A DNA stretch of 64,000 bases from Cerasicoccus sp. TK19100 (GCF_027257155.1 NZ_JAPWDU010000007.1:216736-280735), one strand, 5' to 3'; numbered from the stretch's first letter, positions 18,041-27,412 are shown. Program-made: numbers and translations. The notes: a model not told the origin generated them from the sequence alone.

Positions 18041-19311
18041 GGGTTTTATGGTTCGTGAATGCTCCAATGCCTGGCCATATGGCTATGGTCGGGCGCCGAA
18101 TGGAGACTACGGGATGGTGGATGGTTTCCTTGCTCAAAGAGTTGATGAGGTATCGCCATTTCCAATTCATTGTTGTTTGTGAAAGCGGTATTTTTAATCA
18201 ATACTGCGAGGAAGTGCATGACAACGTTACCTACGTAGGGATTCCCGAGCAGAATATTTTTCGCCGTTTGGCTGCCAATCAGAATGGGGTTAGTATTATT
18301 GTGGCACGTTTGCTCTTGATTGGCGCTGCTTTTACTGCCGCAGCATGTCTCAAGGGGCGCAATAATTATGTGGATATTATTCGGCGTTATGAACCTGATT
18401 TGGTTCATGTCCATGGGACTGAGAAGCCTTATGCCTTGGCAAAGCAACTATGTCCCGACGTTCCGTTCCTAGTGACGATCCAGGGGATTTTGGACGTTTA
18501 TCGTCAGTATTATTGGGCGGATTTGCCTTGGAGGGAGCGCCTTAAATATCCGCAACTTATGGCTGACTATTTGGGCATGCAGAGGTATTCGGTCATCGAG
18601 CGCGAAATCTTTCGCTGCAACCAGAATTTTGGGGGTCGGACATTTTGGGATCGTGCACATGTGCTGCGTATGAACTCCCAAGCTTGCTACTTTAATATTG
18701 GAGAAATGCTACGAGAAGATTTTATTGGGAGCAGGTGGAGATCCAGTAACGCCGTCAAGGGACGAATATACACCACCACCACGCCGCGGACATATAAGGG
18801 GATTCATATCCTTATTGAGGCTATAGCAATTTTGCGTATGACTATGCCTAATATTCATCTAAGAATAGGTGGCCCTATAGGTAAGCATGGATGGAGTAGG
18901 CGTATGAGACGGCTCGCAGCAAGTCGTGGTTTGTCGGATTGCGTTGAATTCTTGGGCTACGTTGATACCTCGCAAATTGTGGAGAACCTTCAGGAGTGTC
19001 AGGTGTATGTTTTGCCATCCTTCATTGAAAACAGCCCAAATAGTTTAGCTGAAGCGCAGGCTATGGGGGTGCCTTGTGTATCGTCCTATTGTGGCGGTGT
19101 TCCGTCTATGATTGAGGAAGGTGAAACTGGTTTGTTATTCAATTGCGGTGATTCTGCCGTGCTTGCAGAGAAAATACGCACACTTATGAATGATGAGCAA
19201 CTTGCAACTCGTCTCTCTATGTGTGGACGGAAAGTCGCTCATGCTCGCCATGAATCAAGTGGTGTGGTGTCGGGATTGAGGTTTGCTTATTCTGAGCTCA
19301 CTGGCCTCTGA
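18037..19311 (+). CDS. Glycosyltransferase family 4 (GT-B)
   Basis: GT-B retaining glycosyltransferase of 424 residues. The N-terminal domain has a pattern PDLVHVHGTEKPYALAKQL; the C-terminal donor-binding domain shows PRTYKGIHILIEAIAIL, then SFIENSPNSLAEAQAMGVP, which is the E-x7-E motif of GT4. Cytoplasmic or peripheral. Sugar specificity unknown. It overlaps the Wzy-like gene by four bases (ATGA), so it is in the same operon. Confidence 0.88.
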   Translation: MRVLWFVNAPMPGHMAMVGRRMETTGWWMVSLLKELMRYRHFQFIVVCESGIFNQYCEEVHDNVTYVGIPEQNIFRRLAANQNGVSIIVARLLLIGAAFTAAACLKGRNNYVDIIRRYEPDLVHVHGTEKPYALAKQLCPDVPFLVTIQGILDVYRQYYWADLPWRERLKYPQLMADYLGMQRYSVIEREIFRCNQNFGGRTFWDRAHVLRMNSQACYFNIGEMLREDFIGSRWRSSNAVKGRIYTTTTPRTYKGIHILIEAIAILRMTMPNIHLRIGGPIGKHGWSRRMRRLAASRGLSDCVEFLGYVDTSQIVENLQECQVYVLPSFIENSPNSLAEAQAMGVPCVSSYCGGVPSMIEEGETGLLFNCGDSAVLAEKIRTLMNDEQLATRLSMCGRKVAHARHESSGVVSGLRFAYSELTGL

Positions 19312-19328
19312 GGTTGTAAGCGAATTTC

Positions 19329-19338
19329 AAAAAAAAAA
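19329..19338 (+). repeat. A10 tract directly upstream of an acyltransferase start
   Basis: Ten consecutive A ending 5 bases before ATG 19344, where a ribosome-binding site would sit. Length change here could alter translation. Confidence 0.6.
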
Positions 19339-19343
19339 GAATA

Positions 19344-19952
19344 ATGAGAATGTTTTTTGATGCTTGGCGAACTGCCAAAAGAGGGTTGCTTGGCCTTTTT
19401 TGGACTGCCAGAGATATTTTATTTTTCAGGCTGTCCCGAATTATTTGTGGAAAAAATTTTAAGAGTGTTGGTAGGATCTATTGGCATGTCCATCGCCGTG
19501 GTCAGTTGATGATTGGGTCCAACGTTCGTATACTGTCGAGCTATTCGGCAAATGTCGTAGGAGCTGAAAACCGAGCATGCATTCAAGTGCTACCAGGTGG
19601 GTTTCTGTCCATTGGGGATTGCGTTGGGATAAGTAACTCAACGATTGTATGTTTTCGAGAAATAACAATTGAATCCAATGTGTTCATTGGAGGTGGCTGT
19701 CATATTTATGACACTAATTTTCATGATCTTAACGCCCAGAGGCGTGTTTCTCAGGTCGATGAAGTGATTGACTCTGCTCCAATAATTCTAAGAGAGTATT
19801 GCTTTATCGGCGCGCATGCCATTATTTTGAAGGGCGTTGAAATTGGACGTGAATCCATCATCGCAGCGGGCTCTTTAGTGACTAATAATGTTCCTGCGAG
19901 AGAGGTTTGGGGTGGGGTTCCCGCTAAGTATATTCGTAAAATCGATGAGTGA
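19344..19952 (+). CDS. Hexapeptide-repeat (LbH) acyltransferase
   Basis: Left-handed beta-helix protein of 202 residues. Hexapeptide turns run from about residue 50 (LMIGSNVRIL ... FLSIGDCVGISNSTIVC ... ITIESNVFIGGGCHIYDTNFHDL). The His in TNFHDLN is the usual acetyl-transfer base, and the end is PAREVWGGVPAKYIRKI. It most likely O- or N-acetylates a sugar of the glycan using acetyl-CoA. The gene follows a short A10-containing spacer. Its 3' end overlaps the next start by eight bases. Confidence 0.85.
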   Translation: MRMFFDAWRTAKRGLLGLFWTARDILFFRLSRIICGKNFKSVGRIYWHVHRRGQLMIGSNVRILSSYSANVVGAENRACIQVLPGGFLSIGDCVGISNSTIVCFREITIESNVFIGGGCHIYDTNFHDLNAQRRVSQVDEVIDSAPIILREYCFIGAHAIILKGVEIGRESIIAAGSLVTNNVPAREVWGGVPAKYIRKIDE

Positions 19953-21111
19953 TAAGAGATTGCTAGTGATTATTGGCTGTTTCCCTTTTCCGAGAGGAGA
20001 AGCTGCCAGTGTGCGCGTATGCAATTTTGCTCACGCGGTTAGGGAAAGTGGATGGGATGTTGAGGTGATGACTTATGGTGCCTCTGGGTCGCAGGAAAAT
20101 TATGAAATAGACGGTGTTCGGTACGTGTCGCTTTTTCCTGCTAATGGCGGAAGATTAGCGAGTCAGTTGAGTTATTATTGGGTCCCATTCCTACTGGCTA
20201 GAAAAATTAAACGGCGTTATCTTGGTCAAAAGAATATTGCCGTGATGATCTACAATGGAGTGGCTACCGTAAATTTTCCCATATTCTTAGCTTTTAAGTC
20301 ACTCGGTGCTTTTGTTTTGGCTGACATTAACGAGTCGCCCTCAAGCTTTACGGGGAGGGGGGGGAAATTAAGCCCCAATTACTGGAATTTCTGGTTCTCT
20401 TATCATTGGGTTGCGCGAAAATTTGATCTAATTGCTGGGATTACGCATTCTATCTGTGATTATTTTACTCGCTGTGGGCTTAATAGCGTAGTCTATCCTA
20501 GTATTGGCAATTTTGCTTCGTTATGCAACCATCACGATGCCAATGATCCAATACAGCTTCTATATATGGGTCGTTTTTTTGACCGAGATCGTCCAGATTG
20601 GATGTTTGCTCTGTTGGGGTACCTAAAGCGTAGTGGCGTGTTATTTAAGCTGCATTGCGTGGGAAGTGAAACTGGAAATGCCTATGAGTCTAAATGCGTT
20701 GAGGAGGCTTTTACTAACTATCCCGATCTGCGTGATAATGTGTATTTTTATGGTCGTGTTTCTGAGTGTGAGTTGTTGAATATTAAGAGAAAAGCCATCG
20801 CCGGATTTGTGCTTCGTCGTGATCATGAGTCTGAGCGTACTTCGTTTCCTACGCGTTTGGTTGAGATGCTTGAGTTAGGCATTGCTGTGATTACTTCGCC
20901 TGTGCCCGATGTTAATTCTTATCTTACCCACGGAAAAGATTCTATAATTTTAGGGATGAAATCCCTTGATGATGATGCCGCGATGTTGAAGCGCTTTTTT
21001 GAATATCCAGACAAGCTTGCTGACTTGGGCAAAGCAGGGTGGCAAACTGGTAAGTTGCATTTCAGTGCACGGAGTTGCGCCCAGCGTGTCTTGGATGAAA
21101 TTGTGCTGTGA
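19945..21111 (+). CDS. Glycosyltransferase, GT4-like, with a G8 tract
   Basis: A 388-residue GT-B type protein. The N-terminus LLVIIGCFPFPRGEAASVRVCNFAHA and the C-terminal RTSFPTRLVEMLELGIAVITSPVPD (EXnE-like loop) support a glycosyltransferase. I chose ATG 19945, overlapping the previous gene by eight bases (ATGAGTGA), over the longer 19888 frame, whose first 19 codons overlap the upstream gene and look unlike a leader. A G8 run at 20357-20364 after GGGGA codes for the Gly-Arg-Gly-Gly stretch and could slip. Specificity unknown. Confidence 0.8.
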   Translation: MSDKRLLVIIGCFPFPRGEAASVRVCNFAHAVRESGWDVEVMTYGASGSQENYEIDGVRYVSLFPANGGRLASQLSYYWVPFLLARKIKRRYLGQKNIAVMIYNGVATVNFPIFLAFKSLGAFVLADINESPSSFTGRGGKLSPNYWNFWFSYHWVARKFDLIAGITHSICDYFTRCGLNSVVYPSIGNFASLCNHHDANDPIQLLYMGRFFDRDRPDWMFALLGYLKRSGVLFKLHCVGSETGNAYESKCVEEAFTNYPDLRDNVYFYGRVSECELLNIKRKAIAGFVLRRDHESERTSFPTRLVEMLELGIAVITSPVPDVNSYLTHGKDSIILGMKSLDDDAAMLKRFFEYPDKLADLGKAGWQTGKLHFSARSCAQRVLDEIVL

Positions 21112-21153
21112 TTTTGGGCAGTGTTAGTTTGTTTTGATTTTTATTATTATAAA

Positions 21154-21846
21154 ATGAAACTGTTTCTGCGTAAGTTAATTCGCAATAGTCCTTTTGCGTT
21201 CTCTCTCTATTTATCAATAGTTAGGCCACCAGTTAGGGGGCGCATGCCGGACCGTTCGACACAATTGCATCTGACTGGTTTTCCTCGTTCTGCAAATACA
21301 CTTGCTATGCGTATGCTCCATGAATTTTTCCCTGCGCTAGCAATATCCACACACATACACACAATCGCTTCACTTAAGCTCGCGCTTAAGTATAATATAC
21401 CAACTGTCGTTCTGGTCAGAGATCCAGTTAGTACTATTACTTCGCTAGTTGTTATGCGAGCAAACGGAGATGCATCGTATGTGTCGACGTTCATTCGGGA
21501 TTATGTTGACTATAATGAATATGTTGAATCTCATTTGGATTCATTTACAATTTTCTCATTTTATGAGCTTGTATCAGAGCCCAAAAAGCTTGTTCGTTTG
21601 GTGGCCGAGACGGTGCGACTTGATTTTGATGAAACGAATTTCGATAGACGTATGGCGAAAGTTTACAAAGTCATGGACATTGCTGAAGATAATCGTGAAG
21701 CCCACGTAAGTCAATTGCCTAATGCTGATAAGGAGCGTTTGAAAAAAGAATATGTAAAGTTGGTGGAGTCGCATCCTCTATTTGAACGTGCCCAAAGGGT
21801 ATACTCCGTCTTGATGGAGGAAGTCGATTCCTCAAGTAATAACTAG
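21154..21846 (+). CDS. Short sulfotransferase-like protein
   Basis: A protein of 230 residues with the P-loop-like LTGFPRSANTLAMRML near residue 40 and VLVRDPVSTITSLVV near residue 90, the two PAPS-contacting elements of sulfotransferases. It is smaller than the 250-350 residues usual in the family but no frameshift is evident. ATG 21154 gives a natural start (MKLFLRKLIRNS); the frame also opens at GTG 21121. Acceptor unknown; context suggests sulfation of the surface polysaccharide. AT-rich codon use like its neighbours. Confidence 0.75.
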   Translation: MKLFLRKLIRNSPFAFSLYLSIVRPPVRGRMPDRSTQLHLTGFPRSANTLAMRMLHEFFPALAISTHIHTIASLKLALKYNIPTVVLVRDPVSTITSLVVMRANGDASYVSTFIRDYVDYNEYVESHLDSFTIFSFYELVSEPKKLVRLVAETVRLDFDETNFDRRMAKVYKVMDIAEDNREAHVSQLPNADKERLKKEYVKLVESHPLFERAQRVYSVLMEEVDSSSNN

Positions 21847-21926
21847 GGGGTTGCGCAGTGTATATGAACAATGAAAACGTTAGCTGATATTTTATTTTTG
21901 CACTTTGAATTATCGACTTATCGGTC

Positions 21927-23084
21927 ATGAAGTTTGCTGTTTTAGTTGCTTCTATTTCTAAGCGTTCGGGCGGCTTTTACTATAGTGTCCCGGCTTTTGC
22001 TAGGGCAACGGTGAATGCCTCAGGCGCTAGGGCTGCGCTTTTTGTTAATGGTAATGATTACTCTAAAGAAGATTGTGACCGATGGTCGCCAATATCCGTT
22101 TACCAGTCTCAAATCTTAGGGCCGCGACCATACTCCTTCTCACCGCAAATGGTTCGCCAAGTTGAAGCGTTTGATCCCGACCTTCTGCATAATCATGGCG
22201 TATGGCTTTATAATTCTTACGTAACAGAAAAATGTGGTCGCCGACGCAGAAAGAGATACTTGTTGAGTGCGCATGGTATGTTGGACAAATGGGCCTTGCA
22301 AAATTCGTATTATAAAAAAATTATACCTCGTGTGCTTTATGAAAATAGGCTGATTCTCGAAGCACCCTGCATGCATGCATTAAATCTGAACGAGGCGGAA
22401 TCTTTCCGTGACTATGGCTATCAGGGGCCGATTGCTATAATACCAAATGGAGTTGATCTACCTTTTGTTAAGCAGGCTGAAAATAGGGCAGCCGATGGTC
22501 GGAGATCTGTTGTTTTTCTGGGGCGCATTCACCCCAAAAAAGGGATTGAACATCTCGTCAATGCCTGGAGTAAAACTTGCCGAGAGGTTCCTGATTTTGC
22601 TTCCTCTTGGGTACTGAAAATTGCAGGTTTTGATGATGGTGGTTACTTGAAGCGATGCCAGCAGCTTATTCACGACTTGAACATTTCTGAATCAGTGAAG
22701 GTTCTTGGTTCAGTGTACGGTGACGCGAAGGAAAGGCTTTTAATGGAAACTGAGTGGTTTGTACTGCCATCCTTCAGTGAAGGTCTTCCAATGGCGGTAT
22801 TGGAGGCGTGGTCTTATGGCGCTCCGACCTTGATCACTCGCGAATGTAATCTCCCTGAGGGATTTGAAGCAGGTGCCGCATTGGAAATAAGGCCTGAAGT
22901 TGATAGTATTGCTCAGGCGCTGCTCGTTATCCATAACATGCCCTCGATGGGACGTGCGCAAATGAGCAATTCCGCGAAGCGGCTTGTTGCTCAGAATTTT
23001 ACATGGGATCGACAAGGTGAACGAATGGCTTCTGTTTATCAATGGTTGTTAGGTGGAACAAGGCCTAGCTGTGTTCATGGCTGA
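21927..23084 (+). CDS. Glycosyltransferase family 4 (GT-B)
   Basis: A 385-residue GT4 enzyme. The acceptor domain shows the conserved VEAFDPDLLHNHGVWLYNS and LLSAHGMLDKWAL; the donor domain shows VVFLGRIHPKKGIEHLVNAW, PSFSEGLPMAVLEAWSYGAP (E-x7-E) and TRECNLPEGFEAGAALEI. This subgroup (HGMLD plus CNLPE) is common in exopolysaccharide loci. Specificity unknown. The last eight bases overlap the next gene. Confidence 0.88.
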   Translation: MKFAVLVASISKRSGGFYYSVPAFARATVNASGARAALFVNGNDYSKEDCDRWSPISVYQSQILGPRPYSFSPQMVRQVEAFDPDLLHNHGVWLYNSYVTEKCGRRRRKRYLLSAHGMLDKWALQNSYYKKIIPRVLYENRLILEAPCMHALNLNEAESFRDYGYQGPIAIIPNGVDLPFVKQAENRAADGRRSVVFLGRIHPKKGIEHLVNAWSKTCREVPDFASSWVLKIAGFDDGGYLKRCQQLIHDLNISESVKVLGSVYGDAKERLLMETEWFVLPSFSEGLPMAVLEAWSYGAPTLITRECNLPEGFEAGAALEIRPEVDSIAQALLVIHNMPSMGRAQMSNSAKRLVAQNFTWDRQGERMASVYQWLLGGTRPSCVHG

Positions 23085-24327
23085 TGAATTACACATATTG
23101 TTTAATACTGGTGCTTATCCACCGGCCCGTTGCGGCGGGGGGCCAATCAAGAGTGTCTCTGCTTTGGCGAAAAAACTCGTGCAACGTGGGTGTCGCGTCA
23201 CTGTTGCCGCCATTAATTGTGATGGCGACGAGGTCTTGGATGTGCCGATCGCACGGCCTGTTCGGCGCGATGGCGTAGATGTTTTATATTTCGATACTGC
23301 GCGCTGTTGGTGGCAGGGGTTGCCGCTGAACGCTTTGCAGAAAGCATCTGTATTTAGAATGACAGATAATTGGCATCAGTGGATCTGGCAATGTGGCGGA
23401 GAGTTTGACGTCATTAACAGTCAGCTTGGTTTCCTGGCAAGTAATCCTCAAGCTTCACTTGTAGCCAAATCTTCTAGTTCCCTTTATTTTTATCATCAGC
23501 GCGGTAACCTTGATCCTCGGCGTTTTGGACGTCGTGCATGGTTGAAGAAATTGTTCATTACATTGTGTGAGCAAAAGATTCTAAAGCGTGCTGATGCTCT
23601 AATAGCGCTTTCGCAAAGAGAGGCCGATGTTTATCGTTCGTTAAGGCCTAACGCTCGAATTGCCCATATTCCAAATGGGGTAGACGTTGAGGCTTGGCGA
23701 GTTCCCGCAGAACCCAGTGGATCGCTAAAGCAAGACTTGCAACGTCTTGCTGCTGGTCCAATGGTTGTTTGGTTGAATCGCTACGATAGCCGTAAGGGAC
23801 CAGACATATTTATTGATTCGATTCACCGCGCGCGGCAGGAGGGAATATTAGTTAATGGCCTAATGGCCGGTCCGGACGCGACTGGCATGTTACCGCAGAT
23901 CCAAGCGCGTATTCATACTCTTGGTCTAGGTGATTTTCTCATTGCGCGATCTGGCCTAGAGGGCGCTGACCTGCGCGCTGTGTTGCATGCCTCATCAATT
24001 TATGCGCTGCCGACCTCGGGTGAAGGGTTCTCGATGGGCCTATTGGAGGCGATGGCAGCTGGCTCGTTCGTGGTTACGACGCCCGAAGCGAATTTTCCCG
24101 AGTTGGAGCTGCACCATGCGGGTTTAGTTGTTGACTGCTCGGCTGAATCATTTAAAAATGCTTATTCTCATATATTGAGCAAACCGCATTTTGCTGAAGC
24201 CACCCGGAATAATGCTCGTGCCCTTGTGGGTGAGCAGTTTAATTGGGATGCTGTTGTTGATCGCTATCTTGCCTTAGTTCGCGAACTGAGGGCACTTCGG
24301 GCAATGAAACTCATTTGTGACCGATGA
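23077..24327 (+). CDS. Glycosyltransferase family 4 (GT-B)
   Basis: A 416-residue paralogue of the preceding gene's class. Motifs are the glycine-rich acceptor loop GAYPPARCGGGPIKSVSALA, FYHQRGNLDPRRFG, VWLNRYDSRKGPDIFIDSI, PTSGEGFSMGLLEAMAAG (E-x7-E) and TPEANFPELE. ATG 23077 overlaps the preceding stop by eight bases; the longer GTG 23053 frame adds only eight residues inside the upstream gene. Specificity unknown. Confidence 0.87.
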   Translation: MADELHILFNTGAYPPARCGGGPIKSVSALAKKLVQRGCRVTVAAINCDGDEVLDVPIARPVRRDGVDVLYFDTARCWWQGLPLNALQKASVFRMTDNWHQWIWQCGGEFDVINSQLGFLASNPQASLVAKSSSSLYFYHQRGNLDPRRFGRRAWLKKLFITLCEQKILKRADALIALSQREADVYRSLRPNARIAHIPNGVDVEAWRVPAEPSGSLKQDLQRLAAGPMVVWLNRYDSRKGPDIFIDSIHRARQEGILVNGLMAGPDATGMLPQIQARIHTLGLGDFLIARSGLEGADLRAVLHASSIYALPTSGEGFSMGLLEAMAAGSFVVTTPEANFPELELHHAGLVVDCSAESFKNAYSHILSKPHFAEATRNNARALVGEQFNWDAVVDRYLALVRELRALRAMKLICDR

Positions 24328-24335
24328 AATGAATT

Positions 24336-24890
24336 ATGACGCAGCTCAATATTAAGGCAAACCGCAAGGCGGTTAAATATAGCAAGCGTATACTGGCTGC
24401 TAGGCTTTGTTGGGGTTTATGTCGTTGTTTTTTTCGTTGTTCACCACGTGTTGCTTACGGGTTTCGTAACTCTCTTCTGCGGCTTTTCGGAGCAAAAGTA
24501 GGTCAAGATGTGCGGATCCATCCAACAGCCGTCATTCAATTTCCTTGGAATTTAGCTATAGGCGATTATTCATCTATCGGTGATAGTGCATACATTTACA
24601 ATCTGGGTTTTATTAATATTGGGCGGCGTTCTACCGTTTCCCAATTTGCGCACCTTTGCGCAGGTACTCATGATTTTACTGATCCCACCATGCCGTTGCT
24701 GTGTCCACCTATCTCTGTAGGCGATGACGCATGGCTTTGCGCAGAAACTTTTATTGGTCCGTCTGTTATTATAGGAAATGGCGCAGTGGTTGGAGCGCGA
24801 TCGGTTGTGGTTAAAGATGTGCCTCCCTGGAAGGTCGTAATAGGCAATCCGGCTAGAATCATAAAAGATCGTAATTTATTCAGTGAGTGA
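24336..24890 (+). CDS. WcaF-like hexapeptide acetyltransferase
   Basis: A 184-residue left-handed beta-helix acyltransferase of the colanic acid WcaF / maltose O-acetyltransferase type. Residues 57-150 hold the hexapeptide turns, with the His-containing CAGTHDFTDPTMPLL loop and the end VIGNPARIIKDR. It closely resembles the minus-strand gene at 42620 (same THDxTDPTMPLL loop and PPI-[SN]-[VI]-GDDAW), so the window has two members of this subfamily. Likely O-acetylates a sugar. It closes the 12.4-24.9 kb gene run. Confidence 0.87.
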   Translation: MTQLNIKANRKAVKYSKRILAARLCWGLCRCFFRCSPRVAYGFRNSLLRLFGAKVGQDVRIHPTAVIQFPWNLAIGDYSSIGDSAYIYNLGFINIGRRSTVSQFAHLCAGTHDFTDPTMPLLCPPISVGDDAWLCAETFIGPSVIIGNGAVVGARSVVVKDVPPWKVVIGNPARIIKDRNLFSE

Positions 24891-24982
24891 TCTCAAAATA
24901 TAATCTAAGCTACGTATCTGTGCGTTGATTTATTATACCCCTTTGGACTGTCTGGGGTCGATCCGGTTTTTATTAGTTTACT

Positions 24983-25816
24983 ATGTGCGGCTTTTCAATT
25001 GTCATACTCACGCTAAACGAGGAAATTAACATAAGGGCGTGCATTGAGTCCGTTCCTTGGTGTGATGACATCGTAGTCCTAGATTCTTGCAGCACTGATC
25101 GCACGGTAGATATTGCTAAAGAATGTGGGGCTAGGGTGTATCAAAACAAATTTGAAGATTTTGGGCAACAGCGCAATTTCGCATTGGATTTTATTGACTT
25201 TAAATATGACTGGCTTTTCCACCTCGACGCGGATGAGAGATTTAATGATATGTTGAAGCGCGAGTGTGAAACCAAGATTGCATTGAATTTGCACAGTGCT
25301 TACTGGGTCCCGAATCGAATCATCTTTCTTGGTAAATGGATACCGCGTTGCACGCAATACCCCTACCCACAGGTGCGTCTTATAAAAATTGGTGAGGTTC
25401 GCTTTGCCAAAGCTGGTCATGGCCAGAAGGAAGATCAAGTTTTGCGTGGCATTGGTAGCATAGATACTCCATATGATCATTACAATTTTTCCAAAGGGAT
25501 TAACGCGTGGTTGGAGAAGCACATTCATTATGCAAGTGAAGAGGCAGAGCTTTCTATTTCGCTCGCTCGGCAGCCTTTCAAATGGAAAGAAATTTTTAGT
25601 GCTAATCCTTTAATTCGTCGCCGAGCTCAGAAGCGCCTGCACGTCGTTCTTCCTTTTCGCTGGCTCTGTAAGTTTCTCTACTTGTATGTGTTGCGTATGG
25701 GTTTTCTAGATGGCGTTGTTGGATTTAATTATTGTATGATGATAATGTTTTACGATTTTTTAATCACTTTGAAAATTAAAGAGCTTAGGCGTAAACGGGA
25801 TAATCTACCGATTTGA
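24983..25816 (+). CDS. Glycosyltransferase family 2 (WaaE/KdtX-like)
   Basis: GT-A enzyme of 277 residues: SIVILTLNEEINIRACIESVPWCDDIVVLDSCSTDRT at the N-terminus and FHLDADERF as the DXD metal site. GQQRNFALDF and the C-terminal HVVLPFRWLCKFLYLYV hydrophobic helix are also typical. This is the pattern of the LPS core glucosyltransferase WaaE/KdtX group. It may add a core sugar; the true acceptor is unknown. An AT-rich 92-base gap with no clear terminator precedes it. Confidence 0.87.
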   Translation: MCGFSIVILTLNEEINIRACIESVPWCDDIVVLDSCSTDRTVDIAKECGARVYQNKFEDFGQQRNFALDFIDFKYDWLFHLDADERFNDMLKRECETKIALNLHSAYWVPNRIIFLGKWIPRCTQYPYPQVRLIKIGEVRFAKAGHGQKEDQVLRGIGSIDTPYDHYNFSKGINAWLEKHIHYASEEAELSISLARQPFKWKEIFSANPLIRRRAQKRLHVVLPFRWLCKFLYLYVLRMGFLDGVVGFNYCMMIMFYDFLITLKIKELRRKRDNLPI

Positions 25817-25821
25817 AGTTG

Positions 25822-27033
25822 ATGCGAATCTGGATCATTAACCCTTACGATAACATTCCAGGTGAAGGGGCTAAACAACGCTATTGGACTCTCAGTGAAA
25901 CCCTTTCATTACGGGAGCATGATGTGACTTGGTGGAGTTCGGTTTGGAGCCACCGCCGGAAGGCTAAGCGCACGGTAGACAAATGTGCTTTAAGGCAAGC
26001 TGGGAATTTTGAACTTCGATTAGTGGATGTACCTGCCTACTTTCAGAACGTAGGCTTAGCGCGATCACGAAATCATCGAATTTTTGCACGGAACCTTGAG
26101 CACCAAGGGAATGCCTTGTTCGAAAGGGATGCGCCGGATGTAGTCCTATTTAGCTGGCCGCCAATGGACACGGGGCGGGTTGCTTTAACTTGGAAAAAGA
26201 GATATGGCTGTAGAGTAGTCATTGATGTGATGGATGCTTGGCCTGATAATTTCATGTTGCTGGCTCCACGAATCCCGGGAGCCCGCTCTGCGCTCCGTCT
26301 TGCCTTAAATACATATTATGCCAAAACGCGTAAGGTCTACGCTTCCGTAGATGCGATATCGGCCCAGTCTTTGGCATTCGCTGAATGGGCTAAGCTAAAG
26401 GGGGCGAAGGGGCAGCCGCATGTTTGCTATCTTGGTGCCTCATCGCTGCGTGTTCAGCCTCGTAAGTCAGCTGATAATTCGCCTCCGCGCTTGTTGTATT
26501 TAGGGGCGATGGGGCGGGTGTATGACCTCAAAACTCTGGTTATGGCCGTGGAGCGACTTTACCACAAGGATGGTATTCCCGTTGAATTGGACCTAGCTGG
26601 TCAAGGGGAGCAGGAAGCAGACCTCAGGGCACTTGTGAGATCTCTTAAGCTCGAAAGTCAAATCCGATTTCATGGATATCTCGAAGGGGAAGGCTTGAGC
26701 AAATTGCTGGAGCGCGCTGATATTGGCATCATTCCGATGCGTCCAGAATCTTTGGTTGCAGTTCCCTACAAAGCAGGCGAGTACCTAGCGGCGGGATTGG
26801 CGGTAATTAATAGCTTGCCTGGTGAAATGGCAGCTTTGATTGATGAATATCAATGTGGCAGTCACTACACCTGCGGAGATGTGTGTGGCCTTGTCTCTGT
26901 CTTGCGCTGCTATTGCAATGATCGTAGCCGTATGAAGGGGGAAGGCCGTAATGGACTTCGATTATTCGAGACGCATTTTAATCGTTCCGTAACCTATAAG
27001 CGATGGGCTGAATGGCTTGAAGGAGTGATGTGA
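25822..27033 (+). CDS. Glycosyltransferase family 4, WcaI/WbuB-like N-terminus
   Basis: A 403-residue GT-B protein with the typical opening IWIINPYDNIPGEGAKQRYW, the segment DVVLFSWPPMDTGRVAL and the donor domain LLYLGAMGRVYDLKTLV. VPYKAGEYLAAGLAVIN replaces the usual E-x7-E region. ATG 25822 is preferred to the TTG at 25813, which lies within the preceding stop region and adds three residues. Specificity unknown. A short frame with signs of decay begins in its last codons. Confidence 0.85.
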   Translation: MRIWIINPYDNIPGEGAKQRYWTLSETLSLREHDVTWWSSVWSHRRKAKRTVDKCALRQAGNFELRLVDVPAYFQNVGLARSRNHRIFARNLEHQGNALFERDAPDVVLFSWPPMDTGRVALTWKKRYGCRVVIDVMDAWPDNFMLLAPRIPGARSALRLALNTYYAKTRKVYASVDAISAQSLAFAEWAKLKGAKGQPHVCYLGASSLRVQPRKSADNSPPRLLYLGAMGRVYDLKTLVMAVERLYHKDGIPVELDLAGQGEQEADLRALVRSLKLESQIRFHGYLEGEGLSKLLERADIGIIPMRPESLVAVPYKAGEYLAAGLAVINSLPGEMAALIDEYQCGSHYTCGDVCGLVSVLRCYCNDRSRMKGEGRNGLRLFETHFNRSVTYKRWAEWLEGVM

Positions 27034-27210
27034 ATACTGGTATTAGTAATCACGAAGCTGTTACTAGTTCTAGAGCTCTGGGAGATGTGCAACAGTCGAA
27101 CTATTATTCTCAGTTAAAATCAAATATTTCTTGGGCGATATTATTATTATTATTATGACTATGTTCAACTATTCTTAGGAACGTGTTTATCGGTTGCGTT
27201 GTTTTTTTAA
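27030..27210 (+). pseudogene. Remnant of a decayed gene, possibly a membrane protein, with an (ATT)5 repeat
   Basis: A GTG at 27030 overlaps the preceding TGA and opens a 42-codon frame (VNTGISNHEAVTSSRALG ... QLKSNISWAILLLLL) that ends at TGA 27156-27158. Stepping one base forward at the (TTA)5/(ATT)n run continues as YYDYVQLFLGTCLSVALFF, a membrane-like segment, to a stop at 27208. The SNISWAIL start resembles the N-terminus of flippase-type transporters, but that is only an impression. The rest of 27211-27412 shows no coding frame I would support and no clear terminator. Confidence 0.35.
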
Positions 27211-27412
27211 ATTAGTCGATTCATTTTATACTAAGAATGTCTATTTATCCCATCTTACCTGTTTGCGATTTAGGGAAATTCGACTTTGTTGGGCATGGCC
27301 AGTGGCTATTCATATTAGTCACAAAAAGATGCGCTTGATGCAAGTCATTGGGAATGACTGATCTGGCCTGTAGTGAGTTTGCGTGCACAGCACAGCATCT
27401 CCGGAAAATAGA

